Positions 1-7,353 of a stretch of 11,253 bases of DNA are shown here, one piece after another (the first letter of the stretch is position 1; each line of letters begins with the position of its first letter). Position numbers and translations under genes: made by a program. The DNA lies in NCBI GenBank assembly GCA_947074135.1, contig CAMTOL010000052.1, positions 1 through 11,253 on the forward strand, written 5' to 3'. The DNA is from an uncultured Rikenellaceae bacterium. GTDB taxonomy: Bacteria > Bacteroidota > Bacteroidia > Bacteroidales > Rikenellaceae. The notes under the pieces were generated by a model. That model searched no databases. It had not been told where the DNA came from and worked only from the letters and a program-made list of their open reading frames with translations.

Positions 1-137
1 ATAATAAGGTGGACATTTCCACGAGTATCAATGGCATTAAAATCTCCGATAGTAATTTCCTCGAAATCCTGCGCCATTGACTTGGAAGCAGAAAACAGAG
101 CGACTGCAAGTAGCATTAAAACTCTAAAATTCTTCAT
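1..137 (-). CDS. Exported protein, N-terminal fragment (possibly head-GIN/DUF2807-like)
   Basis: This open frame begins at an ATG (positions 137-135) and runs off the left edge, so only 45 codons are visible. The first residues form a typical signal peptide: a short basic start (MKNFR), a hydrophobic stretch, then SMAQ before DFEE, with cleavage probably after the Ala or Gln. The exposed mature start reads roughly DFEEITIGDFNAIDTRGNV. The 'F-x-x-I-D-x-x-G-N/V' pattern recalls the start of the putative auto-transporter adhesin head GIN domain (DUF2807) of Bacteroidota, but too little is visible to be sure. The gene has its own promoter-like box just upstream and is separated from pfk by a hairpin terminator, so it is probably a separate transcription unit. 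A secreted or periplasmic location is a firm inference; the family is a guess. Confidence 0.6.
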   Translation of the reverse strand, partial: MKNFRVLMLLAVALFSASKSMAQDFEEITIGDFNAIDTRGNVHLI

Positions 138-166
138 ATCAATGCATTTTACTTAAATATTAGCAG

Positions 167-174
167 CAAATATA
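167..174 (-). promoter_or_regulatory. Promoter -7 box for the partial left-edge gene
   Basis: Read on the minus strand, this is TATATTTG, a perfect match to the Bacteroidota -7 consensus TAnnTTTG, 29 nt upstream of the ATG at 137. No clean TTTG is found 19-21 nt further upstream, where the sequence reads GTGG, so the -33 half is weak. The upstream half overlaps the pfk terminator hairpin. Confidence 0.5.
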
Positions 175-178
175 ACTA

Positions 179-225
179 AAAAGAGTCAATAAAACCACAC
201 TTTTGCAGTTTTTATTGACTCTTTT
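179..225 (-). terminator. Intrinsic terminator of pfk
   Basis: A perfect 16-bp inverted repeat (arms 179-194 and 210-225, loop 15 nt) lies 38 nt beyond the pfk stop codon. On the minus strand the second arm ends in TTTT and is followed by one more T, giving a U-run. The stem is AT-rich with a GAGTC core. It separates pfk from the left-edge gene, whose promoter begins directly after it. The A-rich first arm means it might also work in the other direction, but no plus-strand gene points into it. Confidence 0.65.
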
Positions 226-263
226 AAAATAGACTCTTTGTAGAAAAGTTCTACAAGCAAATA

Positions 264-1364
264 TTAGTCGCCAAAGCTAATGCCTGTTCCACGAGCAGTA
301 AGCATAATATCGCTATCCTCGCCCACAAAGTTCATTTTGCCAACAGCTTCAGTCAAAGGTACAGCCACGATATCTGGGTGACGGTACGATACCATATGAC
401 CAAATTTGCCTTCAAGTACGTATTCAAACGCTTTAACGCCAAATTGAGTTGCCAATACACGGTCGTAAGCGATAGGTACACCACCACGTTGAATGTGACC
501 AAGTACAGTTTCGCGAAGGTCTGGTTCGAAACCAGCAGCTTTGATTTGTTGCGATAGTTCGTAAGCAACACCACCTAGGCGTTTGTTTTCGTACCCAACT
601 TCAGTAGCTGCTTCGAAGTGAACAGAGCCATCAACTGGTTTTGCTCCTTCTGCAACAACAATAATTGCAGAGCCACGGTTGCCACGTTTGTAACGAGTTT
701 TAAGTTTTTCAACAACTTTGTCGATATCGTAAGGAATTTCAGGAATCAAACAAACGTCAGCGCCGCCAGCAATTGCAGCGTGAAGTGCAATCCAACCAGT
801 ATCGCGACCCATAACCTCTAAGATAAATGTACGGTTGTGCGAAGCAGCAGTTGTAACAAGTTTATCTACAGCGTCAGTTGCGATTTGAACAGCTGTTTGG
901 AAACCGAAAGTAAAGTCAGTTGCCGACAGGTCGTTGTCGATAGTTTTCGGTACCCCGATAATATCTAAACCTTTCTCGAAAAGTTGTTGGCTAAGTCGTT
1001 GCGAACCGTCACCACCGATTGAGATAACAGCATCAACACCCATAAGTTGGAGTTTGCGAATCATCTCGTCCGAACGGTCAACATACTCCCACTCGCCAGT
1101 GTGTTTGTTGAAGATAGGCCAAGCAAAAGGACCTCCCTTGTTAGTAGTTTCGATAATTGTACCGCCACGATAGTGAATACCAGCAACGGCAGCCTCGTCT
1201 AACACTTTAATTTCAGTAGGCTCCCAAAGAATACCATTGTAGGCTTGGATTGAACCTAATACCTCCCAGTCGCCCTCTTGAGCGGCACGTTTTACAACAC
1301 CACGGATAACTGCGTTTAGACCTGGGCAGTCACCACCACTTGTTGAAAGAAGAACTCTTTTCAT
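264..1364 (-). CDS. pfkA: 6-phosphofructokinase (long form, predicted ATP-dependent)
   Basis: This enzyme phosphorylates fructose 6-phosphate to fructose 1,6-bisphosphate in glycolysis, in the cytoplasm. The 366-aa protein opens with the STSGGDCPGLNA phosphate-donor loop (about residues 7-18). It carries IGGDGS at 116-121, PKTIDND at 139-145 with the expected catalytic Asp143, MGRDTGW at 185-191, and a late GHIQRGG motif. It is longer than the roughly 320-aa E. coli type. The two positions that usually report the phosphate donor are mixed. Gly120 (equivalent to E. coli Gly104) is the ATP-type residue. Lys140 (equivalent to Gly124) is the residue typical of pyrophosphate-dependent enzymes and of the trypanosomatid ATP-PFKs. 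From that pattern I infer an ATP-dependent enzyme, with some uncertainty. It is transcribed alone: its own promoter at 1486-1518 gives a leader of about 115 nt, and a hairpin terminator follows. The start ATG is preceded by an A/T-rich stretch without a Shine-Dalgarno. Confidence 0.95.
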   Translation of the reverse strand: MKRVLLSTSGGDCPGLNAVIRGVVKRAAQEGDWEVLGSIQAYNGILWEPTEIKVLDEAAVAGIHYRGGTIIETTNKGGPFAWPIFNKHTGEWEYVDRSDEMIRKLQLMGVDAVISIGGDGSQRLSQQLFEKGLDIIGVPKTIDNDLSATDFTFGFQTAVQIATDAVDKLVTTAASHNRTFILEVMGRDTGWIALHAAIAGGADVCLIPEIPYDIDKVVEKLKTRYKRGNRGSAIIVVAEGAKPVDGSVHFEAATEVGYENKRLGGVAYELSQQIKAAGFEPDLRETVLGHIQRGGVPIAYDRVLATQFGVKAFEYVLEGKFGHMVSYRHPDIVAVPLTEAVGKMNFVGEDSDIMLTARGTGISFGD

Positions 1365-1485
1365 ATTATTTTTTTATAAAACCAATTTTCGATTCAATTT
1401 TAGCAAAAGATGATAATAGTGGTCAAAATAAGTAAATGACCTCAATATCAAGCACTTATCATCTGTTAAGCTATATAAATCGACA

Positions 1486-1518
1486 CAAAGTTATACATTT
1501 TATCTCGAAATTCCCAAA
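1486..1518 (-). promoter_or_regulatory. Promoter of pfk
   Basis: On the minus strand, TTTG (1518-1515) is followed after 21 nt by TAACTTTG (1493-1486). This matches the Bacteroidota housekeeping pattern TTTG-N19-21-TAnnTTTG at every fixed position. Transcription would start near 1479, about 115 nt before the pfk ATG. That is a rather long leader, and I see no recognisable riboswitch in it. Confidence 0.7.
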
Positions 1519-1574
1519 TATCGACTCTGTTTTTGCGTCTAAAATTAAAATTATTACAAAATATTAAGACTAAA

Positions 1575-1606
1575 TTTGTCAACCTAGATTTATTTATCTA
1601 ACTTTA
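1575..1606 (+). promoter_or_regulatory. Promoter of the CotH-like lipoprotein gene
   Basis: TTTG at 1575-1578 is followed after 20 nt by TAACTTTA (1599-1606), one base off the Bacteroidota -7 consensus TAnnTTTG. It would start transcription near 1611-1614, leaving a leader of about 35 nt. The TTTG also ends a perfect TAnnTTTG box (1571-1578) that could be an alternative -7, but no TTTG is placed correctly upstream of that one. Confidence 0.55.
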
Positions 1607-1647
1607 CTATCATCTTTTCTAAGAACTAAAACCTAAAGCTCTATATA

Positions 1648-3420
1648 ATGAAAAAACTATTTTTTGCGTTGACCTGTCTATTAATTTTTCTTGTTTCGTG
1701 CAAAAAAGAGGAGGCGCCATTACCTATAATTGATATCACATTTAATAAATTTACAGTTGATGCAAACGGAGGATTGGTAGCGGTTAAATACCAAAGCAAC
1801 TACCCTGTAGAGATAAATTTTGATTCTAGCAAATCTTGGATTTCGCTCGAAAACAACGCTTCGCAGGGCGAGATTCAACTTCGTGTTAATCAAAACGAAG
1901 ACTACATTAACTCGCGAGAGGCAACTATTCGTCTATCGGCGGTTGGCAACTCCAATGTTTTTAAATATATCTATATCACGCAATACTCCAAACCAGACGT
2001 TACCCCTAAAATTAATGCTTTTACTTTGTTAGCACAAAACAACCCTTCGCTCATTAGCAACGACATTGAGGGGAGAATTAACAGCGACCGTTCGATTAAT
2101 CTTTTCATACCCAATATAGTTGATTCAAAGTTTTTGGAGCCTACTATTGACTTTACGGGCAAGAGCCTAACTGTCAAAAATGCTAGCAAAGAGGGCGATA
2201 AGATTGATTTTAGCAAAACAGTTACCTATATTGTTGAAAACAATAAAGGTGAGCGTACAGAGTACAATGTAAATGTTAACGCCGACAATGGCATACCTAT
2301 GCTCTTTATCGAAACAGAGGATAGTGCTCCGATAGTATCAAAGGATTATTATGTGAAGGCTACTCTTAGTCTTGACGGTAACAATATTGTTCCTTCGCTC
2401 GACGAGACAACACTTGGCATCAAAGGCAGGGGTAATTCGACATGGGGAATGAACAAAAAGCCCTATCGAATTAAGTTTGACTCTAAACAAAAGTTAGCTG
2501 GTTTTCCTTCGCATAAAGATTGGGTATTACTTGCCAACTATTCCGACAAAACGTCGCTTCGTACCGAACTTGCTTTTGAACTCGCTCGGAACACCGATCT
2601 GCCATACACAGGACGTTCTGAACATTTAGACTTATATATAAATGGAAAATATTATGGCGTTTATCAATTGACCGAACAGCAGAAAATCGATGCCAATCGT
2701 GTTAATGTTGGCAAAACAGGCTATCTGCTTGAGATTGACCAGCTCGATAGAATTGATCAGGGTGATGTTTACTTTAAGACTCAAAAGACAGGCACTTACA
2801 TATGTATTAAAGATTCAGATGATGTTGAGTTTGACAGCAAGGAGTATAATTGGATTCGTGATTATATTGACGAGCTTGAGAGTGCGCTTTTTAGTGACAA
2901 CTTTGCTGACCCCGGTTTAGGTTATGCTAAATATATGAATGTTGATACCTTTATAGACTGGTATCTAATCAACGAAATCACCAAAAATGTTGATGCTTCG
3001 TTCTACTCTAGTTGCTATATGAACATCACACCTGGAGGCAAACTTAGTATGGGTCCAGTTTGGGATTTTGACCTAAGTAGCGGTAATTGTGACTATTACG
3101 ACTGCTTTAAAACTGATGGTTACAGAGTCAAACAGGCAGTTTGGTTTAAAAGATTGTTTGAAGATTCTAACTTTGTGAGCCGATTAAAAGAGCGTTACAA
3201 CAATATCAAATCGAGATATAGTTCAGTAGTTGCCCACACCAATAGTGTTTACGCTTCAATTGAGAGAGCTAAAGCTGCCGATAATGCAGTTTGGCAAACT
3301 CTTGGGGTTTATGTGTGGCCAAATTACAGAGTATTCAATACCTTAGAAGAGGAGGTAGGGTATATGTACGATTTTTTAGACAAGCGTTTTGAGTGGCTCT
3401 CGTCAGAGTACAACAGATAG
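1648..3420 (+). CDS. CotH-like protein kinase lipoprotein with BACON-type N-terminal module
   Basis: A 590-aa exported lipoprotein: a basic, hydrophobic leader ends in the lipobox LVSC (Cys18), followed by KKEE. Residues about 28-113 look like a BACON domain, an Ig-like module common in Bacteroidota surface proteins (FTVDANGG..., SWISL, ending in the YITQ strand). Residues about 118-211 form a second beta-rich module resembling the DUF5018/Ig-like repeats of surface lipoproteins. Residues about 219-510 match the CotH kinase family. The hallmarks are IKGRGNSTWG (258-267), KKPYRIKFD (270-278), a DWVLLANYSD segment, and GPVWDFD (469-475) with the metal and catalytic Asp residues. In Bacillus, CotH phosphorylates spore-coat proteins. 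In Bacteroidota no substrate is established to my knowledge, so an extracytoplasmic protein kinase role is inferred from family only. It has its own promoter and no close operon partner; the next gene starts 123 nt downstream. CotH assignment is firm, the two N-terminal modules moderate. Confidence 0.88.
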   Translation: MKKLFFALTCLLIFLVSCKKEEAPLPIIDITFNKFTVDANGGLVAVKYQSNYPVEINFDSSKSWISLENNASQGEIQLRVNQNEDYINSREATIRLSAVGNSNVFKYIYITQYSKPDVTPKINAFTLLAQNNPSLISNDIEGRINSDRSINLFIPNIVDSKFLEPTIDFTGKSLTVKNASKEGDKIDFSKTVTYIVENNKGERTEYNVNVNADNGIPMLFIETEDSAPIVSKDYYVKATLSLDGNNIVPSLDETTLGIKGRGNSTWGMNKKPYRIKFDSKQKLAGFPSHKDWVLLANYSDKTSLRTELAFELARNTDLPYTGRSEHLDLYINGKYYGVYQLTEQQKIDANRVNVGKTGYLLEIDQLDRIDQGDVYFKTQKTGTYICIKDSDDVEFDSKEYNWIRDYIDELESALFSDNFADPGLGYAKYMNVDTFIDWYLINEITKNVDASFYSSCYMNITPGGKLSMGPVWDFDLSSGNCDYYDCFKTDGYRVKQAVWFKRLFEDSNFVSRLKERYNNIKSRYSSVVAHTNSVYASIERAKAADNAVWQTLGVYVWPNYRVFNTLEEEVGYMYDFLDKRFEWLSSEYNR

Positions 3421-3543
3421 TGAGTTGTTTCAAGTGAGAACATAGTGTAGAGAGGTTTTTTGAGGACATATCACTTTTAACGCGTTGCGTGATAGCTTGA
3501 TAACTAAAATAATTATTAATAACACTTTAAAATATAACCAACA

Positions 3544-3951
3544 ATGTATTGTAATATGTGCGGAGTTGAAAATCCAAATGACTCTAATTACTGTAAAGAA
3601 TGCGGCGCAAATTTACAAGGAAAGGACAGTAACAAACAGTCTGTTCTGGACGTTAATTCTAATTCGGATAGGGAACTTTTCGCTAAAGCGGCAAATCTTT
3701 TTAGGGGTATTGAGGCTGTTGGAGGCAAGATCTATTTTTACGATAATAGATTGATATTCAAATCACACTCATTTAATATTCAAACTGGCGAAACGACTAT
3801 ATACTACTCTGATATTGTTTTAGTCGAGAAGGTTAGAACTGGAATTGTTCCAAATGGAATGTTGGTGACTCTTCGTAATGGGGCTAAACATAGGTTTGTG
3901 CTATGGAATCGAAGTGAAGCAATCAATTTTTTAAATTCAAAAATAGTATAA
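3544..3951 (+). CDS. Zinc-ribbon plus GRAM/PH-like domain protein
   Basis: A 135-aa cytoplasmic-looking protein with no signal peptide. Residues 1-24 form a short zinc ribbon with Cys3-x2-Cys6 and Cys17-x2-Cys20 (YCNMCG and YCKECGANL). A polar linker follows (about 25-45). Residues about 50-132 resemble a GRAM/PH-like fold: GGKIYFYDNRLIFKSH, then IYYSDIVLVEKV, then LVTLRNGAKHRFVLW and a C-terminal helix (RSEAINFL). GRAM/PH-like domains usually bind lipids or proteins at membranes, so a membrane-associated adaptor is possible; there is no direct evidence for a function. The ATG is chosen because the zinc ribbon begins at residue 2. No clear consensus promoter is visible in the 123 nt upstream. 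The stop overlaps the start of a small downstream frame (TAATG), which hints at translational coupling. Confidence 0.8.
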   Translation: MYCNMCGVENPNDSNYCKECGANLQGKDSNKQSVLDVNSNSDRELFAKAANLFRGIEAVGGKIYFYDNRLIFKSHSFNIQTGETTIYYSDIVLVEKVRTGIVPNGMLVTLRNGAKHRFVLWNRSEAINFLNSKIV

Positions 3952-4106
3952 TGGAATTAGATTATCGCCTAGATATAGATGATGTTAGGCGTATATTGAT
4001 TTCTAATTCTGCAAAAAAAAGAGGGCTAAAATGCCCTCTTCTCTATTATAATACCATCTTCCAAAACAATCACCCCACCTCTGGGATTTTGAATTATTGT
4101 GCGTAG
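3951..4106 (+). CDS. Possible small coupled ORF or 5' remnant of a lost gene (51 aa)
   Basis: An ATG overlaps the last base of the stop of the zinc-ribbon/GRAM gene (TAATG), an arrangement typical of translationally coupled genes. The frame reads MELDYRLDIDDVRRIL at the start, with ordinary codon use for the first 20 or so codons. It then enters the A8 tract and terminator hairpin (4013-4040) of the opposite-strand operon and continues antisense to that operon's last gene. I do not recognise the product. Either it is a genuine short protein, or only the first part belonged to a longer gene whose 3' end was replaced by the terminator region. Chance is also possible because the frame is short. 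The convergent overlap with another gene argues against the full 51 aa being functional. Confidence 0.3.
   Translation: MELDYRLDIDDVRRILISNSAKKRGLKCPLLYYNTIFQNNHPTSGILNYCA
4013..4040 (-). terminator. Strong intrinsic terminator of the envelope operon
   Basis: On the minus strand, AAGAGGGC (4040-4033 side) and GCCCTCTT (4026-4019) form an 8-bp GC-rich stem with a 6-nt loop. A run of eight T's (4020-4013) follows. The TAG stop of the DoxX-like gene (4028-4026) lies partly in the loop and partly in the stem, so transcription and translation end almost together. On the plus strand the stem is followed only by TCTATTATAA, so termination of the converging zinc-ribbon gene would be weaker. Confidence 0.85.
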
Positions 4107-5063
4107 GGTGGTTTGGTCTGTCGAATAGACATCAATGCCAGTTATCTCCACAGTACCTAGTGCAGAGTGAAGCATTACAATATGTTCAGCGCCGTTTAAT
4201 TTCGCCTCCGCCACAACATTGGCAAGTTGCGTCATCATTTGTTGAGGGTTCGATGCTACAATTAGAGTAGTTCTTCCGTCAAATGTAAGTACCTCTTCAG
4301 CTTTGTCAGCACCCGTTGCATCAATCATTGGTAGGTAAGCAATTGTTGCCTCATTACCCTTTTTGATAGTCTTGGTTTTGGTGTCAACATACTCCCAGCG
4401 AGTCATATCTTGCCACTCGGGGTCGGCAACCGAGAATTCACGCTCTTTTCCTGTTGATTTATCGCGATAGATGAGTGTAATATCGGTTTGGTCGGCCTCT
4501 CCGTCATTGAGAGCCTTCCAAATGTTGGTTCCGATTTTATATGGCGTAGCATCAATAATTGGGAGTGAGGAGAAGGTATAAACAGGCAGTACGGCAAATA
4601 GCAGGGCTAGGACTGTTACTACTCTCCAGTTTCTACGTTCTTGTTTCTCATTTCTGCCGTTAAAGATGATTAAAGTTGGAATCAAGAAGGCTACGTTTTT
4701 GAAGAACGTTGCCCAGTTTGAGAGTATAATCAAATCGCCAAAACAGCCGCAATCTTTGACAGGGTTATAGAGTGCTATCCAGAGGGTTAACAGTGTGAAA
4801 AAGGTCATAAAGAGCGACACCGCCCAGGCAGTAAAGTAGCGATAGAGCCCCAAGATGAGCATTGCTCCTAGTAGCATCTCTGCCACAGGTAGAGCAACGG
4901 CGAAGTATTGAGAGTAGGGTATCAGAAAATCGAGCGACATAGCAGCAAAGTAGTCCCCAAATTGGATAGATAGTCCGAATGGGTTGACGCTCTTGGCGAA
5001 TCCCGAAAATAGGAACAGTGCGCCAAGCAGATATCTCGAAATATTGTAAATCGTTTTTTTCAT
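4026..5063 (-). CDS. DoxX/MauE-like inner-membrane protein with thioredoxin-like C-terminal region (BT_3928-like)
   Basis: A 345-aa membrane protein. The N-terminal half (about 1-166) has four or five hydrophobic segments (near 8-24, 50-73, 78-98, 117-135 and 148-166). It shows the DoxX start pattern RYLLGALFLFSGFAKSVNP and a conserved DCGCFGD motif (Cys105 and Cys107), the hallmark of DoxX/MauE relatives. After the last membrane segment comes a soluble region (about 167-345), ending in NPRGGVIVLEDGIIIEK, which resembles the end of a thioredoxin fold. It contains no cysteine at all, so it is not itself a CxxC oxidoreductase. The architecture matches what is annotated in Bacteroides as the BT_3928 family. 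A redox or thiol-related membrane function is suggested by relatives but not shown. It is the last gene of a four-gene operon, 25 nt after the TonB-dependent receptor, and its stop lies inside the terminator hairpin. Confidence 0.82.
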   Translation of the reverse strand: MKKTIYNISRYLLGALFLFSGFAKSVNPFGLSIQFGDYFAAMSLDFLIPYSQYFAVALPVAEMLLGAMLILGLYRYFTAWAVSLFMTFFTLLTLWIALYNPVKDCGCFGDLIILSNWATFFKNVAFLIPTLIIFNGRNEKQERRNWRVVTVLALLFAVLPVYTFSSLPIIDATPYKIGTNIWKALNDGEADQTDITLIYRDKSTGKEREFSVADPEWQDMTRWEYVDTKTKTIKKGNEATIAYLPMIDATGADKAEEVLTFDGRTTLIVASNPQQMMTQLANVVAEAKLNGAEHIVMLHSALGTVEITGIDVYSTDQTTLRTIIQNPRGGVIVLEDGIIIEKRAF

Positions 5064-5088
5064 TGCTCTATTTTTTTGTCAATAATTC

Positions 5089-7350
5089 TTAAAAGTATCG
5101 TTTGTAGGAGAATGATGGCAAAAGTGGTATTAACGACACAGCATCAATTTGCGTACCCTTATTTACAACCATATAGGGGTTAAAGTGATTTGTGGCATTG
5201 AGTATCGAAACTTGCCATACTCGTTTACCTTTTTTCAGTTTTTTCTCCATACTATAATTTAGGTCTAGTCGGAAATAGTTTTTCAACCTTACATTTGCAT
5301 AAAGCGGATTGTCTGGAATTGCTGTCGAGCCATTGTTCTCAATATCCCACGACGGATAGACTTCATTAGTAATAATATATGGCATACCGCTTCTAAAACT
5401 TAGGTTTGCCGAAAAGTAGTGACTTCTATCTCCTCTTTTCAACGTCAACTGTTTAAAGTAAACGTTTAGGTTATGTGGTGTGTCATACACAAAGTCAAAT
5501 TGTCGGTTGCCGACTTTTCTAGTCGAGTTGGTATATGCATACGAGAGCATAATTGTTGTTTTAGGAGCTGTGTATTGTCCTACTAGTTCAGCTCCAAAAG
5601 CTCTACCGCTACCCAGTTCATAACCTCCCTCTCCTGCTAACATCATATCTTCGTTCGATACAAAATATAGGTTGTTCATATCTTTATAGAACCCTTCAAC
5701 CGAGAAGAACAGTCTGTTCATTGGTCTGTATTTCCACCCAGCAGATACCTGATTCGCGCTTTCGATAGCTTTTTGTTGGAATGGCATCCAAAAATCGATG
5801 GGCTGCCCACCGTACAAGCGATTTAGCGAAAACAGCGGTTGTGTTGTGCGGTCAAAACTTGCATAGATTGAGCTTTTTTGTGTCATCTGGAACGATGCTC
5901 CAACACGAGGTTCGACGTCAACTATTGTGTTATGTCCATTATAGTAAAGCGGTGCTCTAACGCCCAAATGTACGTCAAATTTACCAAATTTTAGGTTACC
6001 ATCAAAAAAAACGGTAGTGGTCAAGAGGTTTTGATTGCCATTTGCGACTATAAAGTTCTCATTATTTGAGATATATGTTTGTTCTTTGGGTCTAAAAAAC
6101 TGATATGCACCATTTATGCCATAATTAATCGAATGTTGTGCCAACTGTGACGATGCAGAAACCTTGAACCCTATCTCATTAATTGCCGAACGTAAATTAT
6201 TCTCCATAAGGATTGAGTTTGGCTCTGACGAGTATTTTCCGCTCATTCGATTATTGATAGAGGTGTAATAAATCATCGAGTTTAGGAAAGTTCCACTACT
6301 GAATTGCGTTGCAAGTTTGAGCGACGAAGCGAGCGTAGTCCAGTAGTAACCAGCTTCAGATTCGTAGGAGAATAGATTGTTATTGACAGCACCTTCTTCT
6401 TGCATATTAAGCACAAAAGCATCGTATCCTCCATAAACGTTCCAAGAGAGCGTGTTTTGTTTTCCTAATTGAAATGTTAGTTTGCTTGTTAGGTCGGCAA
6501 AGAGATAGTTTATTCGAGGCGATGGTTTGATAAAAGTGTAGGCGGTGCTAAGTAGCAGATGCGGTGTAAAATATCGAGCTGAAACAAGGTACGATGATTT
6601 ACCTTTTTGTATCGGACCCTCACCCAAGAACGAGGCTGAAAGCGTCCCAATGGTTAGCACCTGTTTATGGTCATCTTTATTTCCCTCTTTTGTGGTCATT
6701 GCTGCAATCCCTGACAATCTACCGCCCATAGAGGCAGGTATTGAGCCTTTGTAGAGATCAGCCTTAGAGAGCGCGTCGCCATTGAAAATCGACACAAAAC
6801 CCATTGCGTGATTTTGGTTGTAGATTGGCACGTCATCAAGCACGATTAGAGTTTGGTCAGAGCTGCCACCTCTAATGTTTAGCTCCGAAGAGCCCTCTTT
6901 GCCGCCAACCACCCCAGGAAGCATCTGAAAATATTTAAAAATATCTTGCTCGCCCATAAAAAGTGGCGTATGTTTGAGTTGGTTCATATTGATACTCACC
7001 TTTCCAAACTGAGAGTTCGAGCCATTTTCACCAACCACAACCACCTGCTCTATTTCTGTTGCTTGTACCTCTAGATTGATGTTAATAGTAGTATCTTTAA
7101 TCGCTCGAATTTGCAAAGTATCTGTCCGATAACCTAGAAATGAGGCTATAAGAGTTTGATTGCCACTATCGGTTTTGAGTGCATAAAAGCCTGAATTATT
7201 AGTTGCAACTGAGCTTTCGCCAATAGTGACAACTGCTCCAATGATTGGCTCTAAAGTTTGCGCTTCACGCACCGAACCCGATATGGTTATACGTTGAGAG
7301 AATGCCGATAATCCACACACAATGAACAACGCTACAAAAAGTGTTTTCAT
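5089..7350 (-). CDS. TonB-dependent outer-membrane receptor with carboxypeptidase-regulatory-like domain
   Basis: A 753-aa outer-membrane receptor that would move a substrate into the periplasm using TonB energy. A signal peptide (about residues 1-19, ending AFSQ) is followed by a CarboxypepD_reg-like beta domain at about 20-100 (ITISGSVREAQTLEPIIGA, GFYALKT, ASFLGYRTDTL). A plug domain (about 115-220) has the hallmarks FKYFQMLPGVVGGKEGSSEL, NIRGGSSDQTLIVLDDVPIYN and GSIPASMGGRLSG. The remainder is a beta-barrel with alternating aromatic strands and a terminal Phe (SFSYKRYF), as usual for barrel proteins recognised by BAM. This receptor subtype commonly sits next to a DUF4249 lipoprotein, and here that gene ends 3 nt upstream. 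It is not a SusC-type protein by length (SusC is about 1000 aa) and no SusD is present. The substrate cannot be read from the sequence; a polysaccharide is not implied. Confidence 0.92.
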   Translation of the reverse strand: MKTLFVALFIVCGLSAFSQRITISGSVREAQTLEPIIGAVVTIGESSVATNNSGFYALKTDSGNQTLIASFLGYRTDTLQIRAIKDTTININLEVQATEIEQVVVVGENGSNSQFGKVSINMNQLKHTPLFMGEQDIFKYFQMLPGVVGGKEGSSELNIRGGSSDQTLIVLDDVPIYNQNHAMGFVSIFNGDALSKADLYKGSIPASMGGRLSGIAAMTTKEGNKDDHKQVLTIGTLSASFLGEGPIQKGKSSYLVSARYFTPHLLLSTAYTFIKPSPRINYLFADLTSKLTFQLGKQNTLSWNVYGGYDAFVLNMQEEGAVNNNLFSYESEAGYYWTTLASSLKLATQFSSGTFLNSMIYYTSINNRMSGKYSSEPNSILMENNLRSAINEIGFKVSASSQLAQHSINYGINGAYQFFRPKEQTYISNNENFIVANGNQNLLTTTVFFDGNLKFGKFDVHLGVRAPLYYNGHNTIVDVEPRVGASFQMTQKSSIYASFDRTTQPLFSLNRLYGGQPIDFWMPFQQKAIESANQVSAGWKYRPMNRLFFSVEGFYKDMNNLYFVSNEDMMLAGEGGYELGSGRAFGAELVGQYTAPKTTIMLSYAYTNSTRKVGNRQFDFVYDTPHNLNVYFKQLTLKRGDRSHYFSANLSFRSGMPYIITNEVYPSWDIENNGSTAIPDNPLYANVRLKNYFRLDLNYSMEKKLKKGKRVWQVSILNATNHFNPYMVVNKGTQIDAVSLIPLLPSFSYKRYF

Positions 7351-7353
7351 AGA

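Noticed and set aside
618..1173. Plus-strand frames opposite pfk
   Set aside because: Antisense shadows of a highly conserved enzyme gene.
3471..3492. Possible terminator after the CotH gene (TCAC...AACGCGTT...GTGA)
   Set aside because: The arms do not align into a continuous stem (only a 4-bp ACGC/GCGT core) and no T-run follows.
3485..3754. 89-aa plus-strand frame overlapping the zinc-ribbon/GRAM gene
   Set aside because: Out of frame with the zinc-ribbon cysteines and GRAM-like domain, which are clearly the real coding frame.
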